DNA from: Streptomyces sp. TS71-3
GTDB lineage: Bacteria > Actinomycetota > Actinomycetes > Streptomycetales > Streptomycetaceae
Reading direction: 5' to 3'
NCBI RefSeq assembly: GCF_018327685.1
Contig: NZ_BNEL01000003.1
Span: forward strand, 3,472,001-3,536,000
Length of the DNA stretch: 64,000 nt
The position numbers were made by a program, and so were the translations under genes. Below the pieces are notes generated by a model. The model was not told the origin of the DNA and made no database searches. It saw nothing but the letters and a program-made list of their open reading frames with translations. Position 1 is the first letter of the stretch. Each line of letters starts with the position of its first letter. Shown piece by piece: positions 51,321-60,226 of the stretch.

Positions 51321-52838
51321 ATGACGCCTGTACCGGGTGACAACCCGACTCCCCGTCCCGCAGCGGACGCCCCCGGCGCCCCGGCGCCGGGCACCGCGCA
51401 ACCCGCGGCGGCCGGCGGCCCGCTGCGCACCGGACGCCCGAAGCCCTGGCACGTGCTGTGGCTGCTGCTCCTGCTCGGCTGGACCGTCAGCGCCGCCGAC
51501 CGCTCCGTCACGGGCCCCGTCGTCACCTGGATGATCGACAACGGCGTCGGCTTCATGGCGCACGCCGACCATCCGCACGCCCTGGGCGGCCTGATCGGTG
51601 GCCTGTTCTTCGCCGGCTACATGCTCACCCAGTTCCCCGGCGGCTACCTCGGCGACCGGTACGGGCACCGCACCATGGTCGTCGTCAGCCTGCTGTGGGC
51701 GGGGCTCGCCACCATCCTCACCGGCTTCCTCGGCGGCCTCATCGCCTTCATCGTGGTGCGCGTCGCCACCGGTCTGGGCGAGGGCGCCTTCTACTCCAAC
51801 GACCGCACCCTGATCACCGACAACACCCCGCCGAAGGACCGCAGCTTCGGCATGGGCGTGTGCATCTCGGGCCTCGCGATCGGCATCACGATCGCCACCA
51901 TCTTCACCCCGAACTTCATCGACTTCGGCAGGTCCGTGCTGTCCGACATCGAGGCCTGGCGGATGGCGTTCTGGGTGCTCGGTGCCGCCACCCTGGTGGT
52001 GTCCCTCGCGGTCACCTGGTTCTTCCGCACCCACCTCAAGGCGGCCACCGTCGGCAAGGCCGCCCTCCACCTGGGCGCCTACGCGGTCGTCTCGCTCGCC
52101 CTGATCATGGCCGTCTACCTCATCGGGGACAGCACGGGCCTGTCCGACCTGTGGATCGCCGTGCTGGAGGTCGCCCTCGCGGTCGGACTGGTGCTGTTCG
52201 TGCTGGTCCGCAAGGGCGAGGAGGTCGGCCCGGTGCTCAAGGACCGGGACCTGTTCATCATCTACCTCTGCAACATCGCGATCCTGTGGAACCTCTGGTT
52301 CTTCAGCTTCTGGTCGGTCTCCATCGTCGCGGGCGCCGCCCACTCCTCGTTCGCCGCCTCGGCGCTGACGGCCGGCTTCAACGCGGGCGCCGGCATCATC
52401 GGCTTCCCGGCCGGCGGCTGGCTCTCCGACTACGGCCTGCGGCGCGGCTGGGGCCGCAAGGAGATGATGCTGACCTTCACCGGCGTGCAGGCGGTCCTCA
52501 CCGTCGCCTTCGCCTGGTACCTGAGCGCCGCCGACCACCCGTCCCTGTGGGTGATGGGCCTGCTGCTCTTCTTCGCCAGCCTCTTCTTCAACGCCCTCCA
52601 GCCCGTGGGGCACGCCCTCACCGCGGAGCTGGCCCGGCCCGACCTGCGCGGCTCCGCCTTCGGCATGCAGAACCTGATCGGCGAGACCGGCGCGGTGCTC
52701 GCCCCGGCGGTCGGCGGCGCGCTGCGCGACTCCACCGGCGGCTGGACCGCGGCCGTCTGGCTCGACGCCGGGCTGGTCGTGGTGGGCTTCGTGCTGCTGG
52801 CGCAGGTACGGGGCCGGCGGGCGGTAAGCCCGGTCTGA
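51321..52838 (+). CDS. MFS transporter, anion:cation/aromatic acid symporter type
   Basis: A 505-residue transporter with 12 predicted helices. A Pro/Ala-rich N-terminus of about 45 residues precedes WHVLWLLLLLGWTVSAADRSVTG. The motif-A loop is GYLGDRYGHR (near 110), and RVATGLGEGAFYSNDRTL resembles the ACS/hexuronate and aromatic acid carriers. The ATG at 51321 follows GAGGAG. Divergent from the IclR gene and first in the aromatic cluster, it is the likely uptake carrier for the aromatic acid metabolised by the next genes. Confidence 0.88.
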   Translation: MTPVPGDNPTPRPAADAPGAPAPGTAQPAAAGGPLRTGRPKPWHVLWLLLLLGWTVSAADRSVTGPVVTWMIDNGVGFMAHADHPHALGGLIGGLFFAGYMLTQFPGGYLGDRYGHRTMVVVSLLWAGLATILTGFLGGLIAFIVVRVATGLGEGAFYSNDRTLITDNTPPKDRSFGMGVCISGLAIGITIATIFTPNFIDFGRSVLSDIEAWRMAFWVLGAATLVVSLAVTWFFRTHLKAATVGKAALHLGAYAVVSLALIMAVYLIGDSTGLSDLWIAVLEVALAVGLVLFVLVRKGEEVGPVLKDRDLFIIYLCNIAILWNLWFFSFWSVSIVAGAAHSSFAASALTAGFNAGAGIIGFPAGGWLSDYGLRRGWGRKEMMLTFTGVQAVLTVAFAWYLSAADHPSLWVMGLLLFFASLFFNALQPVGHALTAELARPDLRGSAFGMQNLIGETGAVLAPAVGGALRDSTGGWTAAVWLDAGLVVVGFVLLAQVRGRRAVSPV

Positions 52839-52910
52839 TCCGGTGACACCCGGGCCCGGCGCTCCGCTCCCGCCGGGCCCCAAGCTCCCACGGAACGAGG
52901 AACCACCCCG

Positions 52911-54509
52911 ATGCGCACCGTCCGCGACGCCGCCTTCGACGAACTGCGCAGGCACGGCCTGACCACCCTGTTCGCCAATCCCGGCTCCACCGAGATCGCC
53001 CTGCTGTCCGACCTCCCCGGGGACATCCGTTTCGTCCTCGCGCTGCACGAGGGCTCCGTCGTCGGGGCCGCCACCGGCTGGGCCCTGCTGCGCGACGCGC
53101 CGGCGCTGGCCGTACTGCACAGCACCGCGGGCCTCGGCAACGCCGTCGGCGCGCTGGCCACCGCCCGCGCCAACCGCGCCCCGCTGGTGGTGCTCGTCGG
53201 GCAGCAGGACCGCCGCCACCTCGCCCACGAGCCCTTCCTCACCGGTCGGCTGGACTCCCTCGCCGGCGACTACCCCGTACAGGTCGAGACCCCCCTCCGC
53301 GCCCAGGACGTCCCCGGCGCCATCGGGCGCGCCGCGCACGCCGCCCGGACCGGGCGCGGCCCCGCGCTGGTCATCGTCCCCATGAACGACTGGGCCGAGC
53401 CCGCCGAGGACCTGCCCGTCCCGGCCCCCGCCGTGCTCCGCACGGCGACCGCGGCCTCGCCCGAGTCCGTGGCCGAGACGGCGGCGCTGCTCGCGGGCGC
53501 AGGGGCCCCGGCCCTGGTGGTGGGCGCGGCGGCCGACACCCAGGACACCTGGAGCGCGCTGGTGGCGCTCGCGGAGCGGCTCGGCTGCCCCGTCTGGCAG
53601 GAGCCGTTCGGCGCCCGCGCCGGATTCCCGCAGGACCACCGCCTGTTCGCCGGGCACCTGCCCGCGGACCGCGGCCGCCTGCGCGAGGCGCTCGCCCCCC
53701 ACGACCTGGTACTCGTCGTCGGGGCACCGGTACTGCGCCAGTACCCGTACGACGAGGGGCCGCTGGTACGCCCCGGCACCCGGCTCGTGCTGGTCACCGA
53801 CGACCCCGCGGAGGCCCATCGGGCCCCCGCCGAACTCGCCGTCCTCACCCCGCTGCCCGACTTCGTCGCCCGTCTCGCCGCCCAGGTGCCGGGGCGCGAC
53901 GGCGAGGGCGCACGGCCCGCCAGGCGGCCCCGTCCCGCGCCGCCGGCGGCCGGTGAGCCGCTGCGTGCGGCGCACGTGCTGGCCGCGCTCGCCGAGCGGC
54001 TGCCCGCCGACACCGTCCTCATCGAGGAGACCCCGTCCAGCCGGCCGGACCTGCACGCGCTGCTGCCCGCGCGGGGGCCGCTCGGATTCCTCAGCGCGGC
54101 CATGGGGGGCCTCGGCTTCGCGATGCCCGCGGCGGTCGGGGCCCGGATGGCCGCGCCCCGCCGCCCGGTGCTGGCCGTGCTCGGCGACGGCTCCTCGCTG
54201 TACCAGGTGCAGGCGCTGTGGACGGCCGCGCACTACGACGTCGGTGCCGTCTTCGTCGTCCTGTCCAACGGTCGCTACGCGGTCATGGACCGGCTCGCCG
54301 AGAAGGCCGGCGGCAAGGGCCCGTGGCCCGCCTTCGACGGCATCAGCGTCCACGCCCTCGCCACCGCACTGGGCTGCCCCGCCGAGCGGATCACACGGCA
54401 CGACGAGCTGATCGCCGCGCTCGACGCCGTCGTGCCGACGCTCGCCTCGCGTACCCGCCCGCTGCTGCTGGACGTCGCCGTCGAACCCGACCCGACCTTC
54501 GAACCCTGA
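52911..54509 (+). CDS. mdlC: Benzoylformate decarboxylase-like ThDP enzyme
   Basis: A 532-residue thiamine-diphosphate decarboxylase colinear with Pseudomonas putida benzoylformate decarboxylase: Ser26 in NPGSTE, Glu47 in ALHEGS and His70 in VLHSTAG fall at the same numbers as known active-site residues. The ThDP/Mg motif is GDGSSLYQ ending LSNGRYAV. The residue matching the second catalytic His (His281 there) appears to be Tyr278 (RQYPYDEG), so specificity or mechanism may differ. It would decarboxylate an arylglyoxylate to an aromatic aldehyde for the next enzyme. Confidence 0.85.
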   Translation: MRTVRDAAFDELRRHGLTTLFANPGSTEIALLSDLPGDIRFVLALHEGSVVGAATGWALLRDAPALAVLHSTAGLGNAVGALATARANRAPLVVLVGQQDRRHLAHEPFLTGRLDSLAGDYPVQVETPLRAQDVPGAIGRAAHAARTGRGPALVIVPMNDWAEPAEDLPVPAPAVLRTATAASPESVAETAALLAGAGAPALVVGAAADTQDTWSALVALAERLGCPVWQEPFGARAGFPQDHRLFAGHLPADRGRLREALAPHDLVLVVGAPVLRQYPYDEGPLVRPGTRLVLVTDDPAEAHRAPAELAVLTPLPDFVARLAAQVPGRDGEGARPARRPRPAPPAAGEPLRAAHVLAALAERLPADTVLIEETPSSRPDLHALLPARGPLGFLSAAMGGLGFAMPAAVGARMAAPRRPVLAVLGDGSSLYQVQALWTAAHYDVGAVFVVLSNGRYAVMDRLAEKAGGKGPWPAFDGISVHALATALGCPAERITRHDELIAALDAVVPTLASRTRPLLLDVAVEPDPTFEP

Positions 54510-54624
54510 ACCGCCCCGCCCCGCCGCGCCCGAGCCCGCGGCGTCCGCGCCCCCGCGCACCGCGCCGCCGCGCTCCGCACCCGGCACCCCGCACCGCGGA
54601 ACCACTCGAACGAAGGAGCCCATG

Positions 54625-56082
54625 ATGTCCCTGCTCGATACGCACACCTGGTCGGGCAAGATCAACATCGGCGGCTGGACGGCCGCCTCCGGCGGTACCG
54701 CGCCCGTCATGGAGCCGGCCACCGGCCAGGTCCTGGAGCACTTCGGGATCGCCGACGGCGCGGACGTGGTGCGCGCCGCCGAGCATGCCGCGCGGCGGCA
54801 GGGCGCCTGGGCCAGGGTCCCGTACACCGAGCGGGCCGCGGTGCTGCGGCGGGCGGGCGACCTCTTCACCGAGCACGCCGAGGAGATCCAGGGCTGGCTG
54901 GTCAGGGAAGGCGGCAGCATCCCCGGCAAGGCGGCCTTCGAGACGGACACCGCGGCTCAGGAGTGCTACGAGGCGGCCGCGCTCGCCTCCCGGCCGCTGG
55001 GGGAGCTGCTGCCCTCCGCGCAGCCCCGGCTGAGCATGGCGCGCCGGGTGCCGGCCGGAGTCGTCGGCGTGATCGCGCCGTTCAACGTGCCGCTGGTGCT
55101 CGCGATACGGTCCGTGGCGCCGGCTCTCGCGCTCGGCAACGCGGTCGTCCTCAAGCCGGACCCGCGGACCGCGGTCGGCGGCGGGGTGGCCCTCATGCGG
55201 GTCTTCGAGGAGGCGGGCCTGCCCGAGGGGGTGCTCACGCTCGTCCCGGGCGGTGCCGAGGCGGGTGCCGAACTGGTCGCCGCGCCGGAGATCGCGGTGA
55301 TCTCCTTCACCGGTTCCACCGCTGCCGGGCGCAAGGTCGGGGCGGCCGCCGCCGAGCACCTCAAGCGCGCCCACCTGGAACTCGGCGGCAACTCCGCGAT
55401 GATCGTGCTGCCGGACGCGGACCTGGAGCGCGCCGTGTCCACCGCCGCGTGGGGCTCCTTCTTCCACCAGGGCCAGGTCTGCATGACCACCGGCCGGCAC
55501 CTCGTCCACGAGGCCGTCGCGGAGGAGTACGCCGAGCGCCTGGCCGAGCGGGCCGGACACCTGCCCGTCGGCGACCCGAACAAGGAGGAGGTGGCGCTCG
55601 GTCCGGTGATCGACGCGGGCCAGCGCGACAAGATCCACTCCCTGGTCACCGCGAGCGTGGCCGGCGGCGCCCGGCTGGCCGCGGGCGGCACCTTCGAGGA
55701 CCTGTTCTACCGGCCGACCGTGCTCACCGGCGTCGACGAGTCCTCACCGGCCTACACCGAGGAGGTCTTCGGCCCCGTCGCGCCGGTGCGCAGCTTCGCC
55801 ACGGCGGAGGAGGCGGTGGCGCTGGCGGCGGCGACCACGTACGGGCTCTCGCTGGGCATCCTCACCCGGGACGTGATGAAGGCGCTGGACCTCGCCGAGC
55901 GGATCCCCACGGGTCTGGTCCACATCAACGACCAGACCGTCAACGACGAGGCCCCCGTCCCCTTCGGCGGTGTCGGCGCGTCGGGCACCGGTGCACGGTT
56001 CGGCGGTGCCGCCAACATCGAGGCGTTCACGGACACCCGCTGGATCACGGTGCGGGGCGAGGAGGCGACGTACCCGTTCTGA
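54625..56082 (+). CDS. NAD(P)-dependent aromatic aldehyde dehydrogenase
   Basis: A 485-residue aldehyde dehydrogenase of the benzaldehyde/vanillin dehydrogenase group. The catalytic Cys is in GQVCMTTGR, the general base Glu in LELGGNS, and the cofactor motif FTGSTAAGRKVG is present. ATG 54625 is six bases from AAGGAG; ATG 54622 is only three away. It follows the decarboxylase by 115 bp and would oxidise the aldehyde, for example vanillin to vanillate, feeding the VanA-type oxygenase downstream. A terminator-like hairpin at 56122-56147 follows. Confidence 0.9.
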   Translation: MSLLDTHTWSGKINIGGWTAASGGTAPVMEPATGQVLEHFGIADGADVVRAAEHAARRQGAWARVPYTERAAVLRRAGDLFTEHAEEIQGWLVREGGSIPGKAAFETDTAAQECYEAAALASRPLGELLPSAQPRLSMARRVPAGVVGVIAPFNVPLVLAIRSVAPALALGNAVVLKPDPRTAVGGGVALMRVFEEAGLPEGVLTLVPGGAEAGAELVAAPEIAVISFTGSTAAGRKVGAAAAEHLKRAHLELGGNSAMIVLPDADLERAVSTAAWGSFFHQGQVCMTTGRHLVHEAVAEEYAERLAERAGHLPVGDPNKEEVALGPVIDAGQRDKIHSLVTASVAGGARLAAGGTFEDLFYRPTVLTGVDESSPAYTEEVFGPVAPVRSFATAEEAVALAAATTYGLSLGILTRDVMKALDLAERIPTGLVHINDQTVNDEAPVPFGGVGASGTGARFGGAANIEAFTDTRWITVRGEEATYPF

Positions 56083-56121
56083 CCGGCGGCCCGCGCGGCG
56101 GGGCACGGCCCCGAGCAGAGG

Positions 56122-56147
56122 GGGCGCGGGGATGGGGGCCCGCGCCC
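56122..56147 (+). terminator. Hairpin after the aldehyde dehydrogenase gene
   Basis: GGGCGCGGG and CCCGCGCCC form a 9-bp stem with an 8-nt loop, 39 bases past the stop. It suggests that vanA has its own promoter in the 377-bp gap. Confidence 0.6.
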
Positions 56148-56297
56148 TCACGGCAGTAGGGGAGCGACCGGCCACGACGAGACCCGCGCACCGTCACCGC
56201 TGGAAGAGGCCCCTCCCGTCGGAGCCGTCGAAGTCCTGCCCGAGCGGCCCCATGGCGCCGATCCCGAACACGGCGACGTGGCGCTTGTCGAAGCCCC

Positions 56298-56327
56298 CTC
56301 CGACGGGGGGATCCCCTCCCGTCGGAG
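56298..56327. other. Perfect 10-bp inverted repeat in the vanA leader region
   Basis: CTCCGACGGG and CCCGTCGGAG pair across a 10-nt loop that itself contains GGGATCCC. The right part, CCCCTCCCGTCGGAG, is repeated directly at about 56210-56224. It may be a second terminator or a regulatory structure. Confidence 0.55.
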
Positions 56328-56370
56328 ACGGGCCACCGGCCAGACGCGGGACCACGCGGACACCCCCCGC

Positions 56371-56385
56371 TTCCGCTCAGCGGAA
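56371..56385. promoter_or_regulatory. Candidate IclR-type operator upstream of vanA
   Basis: TTCCGCT-C-AGCGGAA is a perfect 15-bp palindrome, 74 bp before the vanA start. Inverted CGGAA half-sites are common for IclR-family proteins, and two IclR genes flank this cluster. No clear -35/-10 is seen. Confidence 0.5.
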
Positions 56386-56459
56386 ACCGGCCTGTTCAGG
56401 CCCCACCGGGCGGAGCACCCTGAACACGGTTCCCGTACGGCAGCCCTGCAGGAGGACCG

Positions 56460-57551
56460 ATGACGTCATTCGTCCGCAACCAGTGGTACGTCGCCGCCTA
56501 CGGCCGGGAGGTGAGCCGCGAACTCTTCTCGCGCACCGTGTGCGGCGAGCCGATCCTGCTGTGGCGCACCGAGTCCGGCGCGGTCACGGCCATGTCCGAC
56601 CGGTGCGTGCACCGCCGCTTCCCGCTCTCCCAGGAGCCCAGCCGACTCGTCGGCGACCAGGTGGTCTGCGGCTACCACGGCTTCACCTACGGCGCCGACG
56701 GCGTCTGCGTGAGCGTGCCCGGGCAGAAGCGGGTGCCGCGCACGGCCCGCCTCACGTCCTACCCGGTCGTCGAGCAGGACTCGTTCGTGTGGGTGTGGAT
56801 CGGCGACCGCGAACTCGCGGACGAGAAGCTCGTGCCGCGCGCGCCCTGGCTCGACCACCCCGGCTACACCACCGTCTCCGGCATGGAGCCGCTGGCCGCC
56901 CGCTACGACCTGCTGGTCGACAACCTGCTCGACCTCTCCCACGAGACGTACCTGCACGGCGGGTACATCGGGACTCCGGAGGTCGCCGAGACGCCGATCA
57001 CCACCGAGGTGGACGACGCGGCCGGGGTGGTCCGGGTCAGCCGGCGCATGGACGACGCGGCGTGCCCCCCGTTCTACGCCAACTCCACCGGTATCGACGG
57101 CCGGATCACCCGCTGGCAGGACATCGAGTACCACGCGCCCTGCCTGTACCTGCTGCACAGCCGGGTCGCCCCGGTCGGCAGCCGGCCCCCGGAGCCGGAC
57201 GGCACGGACCCGGACGGCTTCCACATGGAGGTCGTGTACGCGATCACGCCCGAGACCGAGCACAGCACGCACGACTTCTGGGCGGTGGCCCGCGACTTCG
57301 CCCTGGACGACGCCTCCGTGACCGAGTTCGTCCACGACAACAACCGCACCGTCGTCCTCCAGGACGTGGTGGCCCTCGACGCTCTGGAGAAGGCCATCTC
57401 CGCCGAGCGGGGCGGCTACCAGGAGCTCAGCATCAACATCGACACCGGCGGCCTCGCCGCCCGGCGCATCCTCAAGCGGCTGTCCGACGAAGGCGCTGCA
57501 GGCGCCGCGGGTGCCGCGGGTGACGCTGCCCCGGCGCCGGTCGCCCGATGA
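56460..57551 (+). CDS. vanA: Rieske oxygenase, vanillate O-demethylase-type (VanA)
   Basis: A 363-residue oxygenase component. The N-terminal Rieske domain has C-x-H in RCVHRRFPLS (about 48-50) and C-x2-H in CGYHGF (about 69-72). The mononuclear iron site is in DNLLDLSHETYLH (about 157-169). This is the VanA pattern; relatives demethylate vanillate, syringate or other methoxybenzoates, releasing formaldehyde. The ATG at 56460 follows GGAGGA. The VanB-like reductase lies downstream after a small gene, and formaldehyde-detoxifying enzymes follow. The Ala-rich end is unusual. Confidence 0.87.
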   Translation: MTSFVRNQWYVAAYGREVSRELFSRTVCGEPILLWRTESGAVTAMSDRCVHRRFPLSQEPSRLVGDQVVCGYHGFTYGADGVCVSVPGQKRVPRTARLTSYPVVEQDSFVWVWIGDRELADEKLVPRAPWLDHPGYTTVSGMEPLAARYDLLVDNLLDLSHETYLHGGYIGTPEVAETPITTEVDDAAGVVRVSRRMDDAACPPFYANSTGIDGRITRWQDIEYHAPCLYLLHSRVAPVGSRPPEPDGTDPDGFHMEVVYAITPETEHSTHDFWAVARDFALDDASVTEFVHDNNRTVVLQDVVALDALEKAISAERGGYQELSINIDTGGLAARRILKRLSDEGAAGAAGAAGDAAPAPVAR

Positions 57552-57745
57552 GCGGCCACGATCCCTCGGCGCTGCCCGGCGGAGTCTTCCGCGTCCACTG
57601 GGTGCCCGGGACGGACCGGCTGCTCGGCGTCTGCTACTGCGGTGCCGAGCAGGACTTCGAGGATCCGGTCGACCTGTGGAACTGGCTGCTCGCCCACCCG
57701 GACGCGCCCGCGAGCACCGAAGAGGGACGCATGGCGCGGACCTGA
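57548..57745 (+). CDS. Small conserved-looking protein between VanA and VanB
   Basis: A 65-residue protein of unknown function whose ATG overlaps the vanA stop (ATGA). It has GVCYCGAEQDF (a CxC pair) and DPVDLWNWLLAHPD, which look structured rather than random. Two Cys and one early His could bind metal. Its tight coupling to vanA suggests a role in the oxygenase system, perhaps assembly or stability. I know no named family for it. Confidence 0.6.
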   Translation: MSGHDPSALPGGVFRVHWVPGTDRLLGVCYCGAEQDFEDPVDLWNWLLAHPDAPASTEEGRMART

Positions 57746-57899
57746 GCCCGGCCGCCCGCCCGGCGCCCGCGCCCTTCACGGGACGCCGGGCGGGCGCCCG
57801 ACACCGGTCTCCACCCGGGCCCGGGGCGCCGCCGGGCGATCCGGCACGGCCCGGGCCCCGAGCCAGAGGCGTCACGTCCGCATCCGAGAAAGAGCACCC

Positions 57900-58874
57900 A
57901 TGCCTCCCACGACGTCCCCGCACACCGAGGTCGAGCTGGACCTGACCCTGGTGCGCAAGGAGCCCCTGGCCGACGGTGTCGTCCGGCTGACCCTCGGCCA
58001 TCCGGAGGGCGAGCCGCTGCCCGCCTGGCGGCCCGGCGCGCACATCGACGTCCGGCTCGCGCCGGACCTCGTCCGCCAGTACTCGCTGTGCGGCGACCCG
58101 GACGACCCCTCGGTCCTCCAGGTGGCCGTCCTCCGCGAGCAGGACGGCCGCGGCGGCTCCGCCCATGTGCACGATCACCTGGCCGAGGGCGGCACGGTAC
58201 GGATCCGGGGCCCGCGCAACCACTTCCCGCTGGTCGACGCCGAGCGCTACCTCTTCATCGCCGGCGGCATCGGGATCACGCCGATCCTGCCCATGGTCGC
58301 CGAGGCCGCCCGCCGCGGCGCCGACTGGCGGTTGGTGTACGGCGGCCGCACCCGCGCCTCCATGGCCTTCGCCGACCGACTCGCCGCGGACCACCCGGGC
58401 CGCGTCGAGATCTGTCCCCAGGACGAGACGGGCCTGCTCGACCTTCAGGGCCTGCTGGGCGAGCCCCGCGCGGACACGGAGGTCTACTGCTGCGGCCCCG
58501 CTCCGCTGCTCGGCGCCGTGGAACTGCACTGCCGCGACTGGCCCGCGGGGGCCCTGCACATCGAGCGCTTCACGCCCCGCGAGGACCCCGCACCGGACGG
58601 GACGGGGGAGAGCTTCGAGGTGGAGCTGGCCGGCAGCGGCACCACCCTGACCGTGCCGCCCGACCGCTCCGTGCTGGAGGTCCTGGAGGAGGCCGGGGTG
58701 CCCGTGCTGTCCTCCTGCCGCGAGGGCACCTGCGGCACCTGCGAGACCGGTGTCCTTCAGGGCGAGGTCGAGCACCGTGACTCGCTGCTGACGGACGCGG
58801 AACGGGCCGCCAACGACGTGATGTTCGTGTGCGTCTCGCGGTGCGCGTCCAAGCGGCTGGTCCTGGATCTCTGA
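57900..58874 (+). CDS. vanB: Ferredoxin reductase component, vanillate demethylase-type (VanB)
   Basis: A 324-residue FMN/NADH reductase with C-terminal 2Fe-2S ferredoxin domain. The flavin-binding motif is [11 protein letters not shown] (about 60-70), the NAD-binding region [15 protein letters not shown], and the cluster ligands lie in [14 protein letters not shown] with a final Cys in FVCVSRC. It passes electrons from NADH to the VanA Rieske centre. ATG 57900 starts the frame after a 155-bp gap from the small gene. A strong hairpin follows the stop. Confidence 0.9.
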   Translation: MPPTTSPHTEVELDLTLVRKEPLADGVVRLTLGHPEGEPLPAWRPGAHIDVRLAPDLVRQYSLCGDPDDPSVLQVAVLREQDGRGGSAHVHDHLAEGGTVRIRGPRNHFPLVDAERYLFIAGGIGITPILPMVAEAARRGADWRLVYGGRTRASMAFADRLAADHPGRVEICPQDETGLLDLQGLLGEPRADTEVYCCGPAPLLGAVELHCRDWPAGALHIERFTPREDPAPDGTGESFEVELAGSGTTLTVPPDRSVLEVLEEAGVPVLSSCREGTCGTCETGVLQGEVEHRDSLLTDAERAANDVMFVCVSRCASKRLVLDL

Positions 58875-58938
58875 CCCGCCACCGGGCCGGAGCCGGCCGG
58901 CGGCGGGACGCGGCGGGGCCCCTGACCCGCCGGAGGAA

Positions 58939-58965
58939 CGCGGGACCGGGTGGTCCGGTCCCGCG
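58939..58965 (+). terminator. Terminator after vanB
   Basis: CGCGGGACCGG and CCGGTCCCGCG form a perfect 11-bp stem with a 5-nt loop, 64 bases past the stop. The formaldehyde genes downstream are therefore probably a separate transcript. Confidence 0.8.
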
Positions 58966-59137
58966 GCGGCAACGCATACGGTGCACCCATGGCCGGGGCC
59001 GGCGCTGTCCGGCCGCCCCGCCCGAGCCGGATGGACGCGGGCGCGCGGAGGCGCGCGAGAGGCGGCGGCACAGGGTAGGCCTCAGGGGCGGTGCACACCC
59101 GTGGTCGCAAGTTCGGACGAGAGTGAGGTTGGCGGAC

Positions 59138-60226
59138 ATGGCACAGCAGGTGCAGGGCGTGGTCGCGACGCGCAAGGGCGAGCCGGTGCGGGTGGAGACC
59201 ATCACGGTCCCGGACCCCGGGCCCGGGGAGGCGGTCGTCGCGGTGCAGGCGTGCGGGGTCTGCCATACGGACCTCCACTACCGCGAGGGCGGTGTCAACG
59301 ACGACTTCCCCTTCCTGCTGGGGCACGAGGCCGCCGGCGTCGTGGAGTCCGTCGGAGAGGGCGTCACCGAGGTGGCCCCGGGCGACTTCGTCATCCTCAA
59401 CTGGCGTGCCGTGTGCGGCCAGTGCCGTGCCTGCCTGCGCGGCCGCCCCTGGTACTGCTTCAACACCCACAACGCCACGCAGAAGATGACTCTCACCGAG
59501 AGCGGGCGGGAGCTCTCCCCGGCTCTCGGTATCGGCGCGTTCGCCGAGAAGACGCTGGTCGCCGCGGGCCAGTGCACCAAGGTCGACCCGGCGGCCTCGG
59601 CGGCAGCCGCGGGCCTGCTGGGCTGCGGGGTGATGGCGGGCATCGGCGCCGCCGTCAACACCGGCAACGTCGGCCGCGGCGACACCGTCGCGGTGATCGG
59701 CTGCGGCGGCGTGGGCAACGCCGCCATCGCGGGCTCCCGGCTGGCCGGAGCGGCGAAGATCATCGCGGTCGACGTCGACGAGCGTAAGCTCCTCACGGCG
59801 CGGGGGCTTGGCGCCACCCACACCGTCGACTCCCGGGAGACCGACCCCGTCGCGGCGATCCAGGAGCTGACCGGCGGGTTCGGCGCGGACGTCGTGATCG
59901 AGGCGGTGGGGCGCCCCGAGACGTACCGGCAGGCCTTCTACGCGCGCGACCTCGCCGGGACGGTGGTCCTCGTCGGGGTGCCGACCCCCGAGATGAAGCT
60001 CGAACTGCCCCTGATCGACGTCTTCAGCCGCGGCGGCTCCCTGAAGTCGTCGTGGTACGGCGACTGCCTGCCGTCCCGCGACTTCCCCATGCTGATCGAC
60101 CTGTACCAGCAGGGCCGCCTCGACCTGGACGCGTTCGTCAGCGAGACCATCCCGCTCCAGGACGTCGAGAAGGCGTTCGGCCGGATGAGCCAGGGCGACG
60201 TGCTCCGCTCGGTGGTGGTCTTCTGA
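59138..60226 (+). CDS. mscR: S-(hydroxymethyl)mycothiol dehydrogenase
   Basis: A 362-residue zinc alcohol dehydrogenase of the mycothiol-dependent formaldehyde dehydrogenase group. Catalytic zinc ligands are in GVCHTDLHY and GHEAAG, the structural zinc in [15 protein letters not shown], and the NAD motif is GCGGVGN. It oxidises the mycothiol adduct of formaldehyde, which vanillate demethylation produces. ATG 59138 lies in GGCGGACATG. Its stop overlaps the start of a metallo-hydrolase gene (TGATG), a common pairing in actinobacteria. Confidence 0.9.
   Translation: MAQQVQGVVATRKGEPVRVETITVPDPGPGEAVVAVQACGVCHTDLHYREGGVNDDFPFLLGHEAAGVVESVGEGVTEVAPGDFVILNWRAVCGQCRACLRGRPWYCFNTHNATQKMTLTESGRELSPALGIGAFAEKTLVAAGQCTKVDPAASAAAAGLLGCGVMAGIGAAVNTGNVGRGDTVAVIGCGGVGNAAIAGSRLAGAAKIIAVDVDERKLLTARGLGATHTVDSRETDPVAAIQELTGGFGADVVIEAVGRPETYRQAFYARDLAGTVVLVGVPTPEMKLELPLIDVFSRGGSLKSSWYGDCLPSRDFPMLIDLYQQGRLDLDAFVSETIPLQDVEKAFGRMSQGDVLRSVVVF

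Noticed and set aside
51168..54950. A 1260-codon open frame on the minus strand
   Set aside because: It is antisense to the MFS transporter and decarboxylase genes, both with clear family motifs. Its low-complexity Gly/Asp/Arg/His composition is typical of the mirror frame in high G+C DNA.
56148..56463. Short open frames on both strands in the vanA leader
   Set aside because: They lack ribosome sites and overlap hairpins and palindromes; composition is not protein-like.
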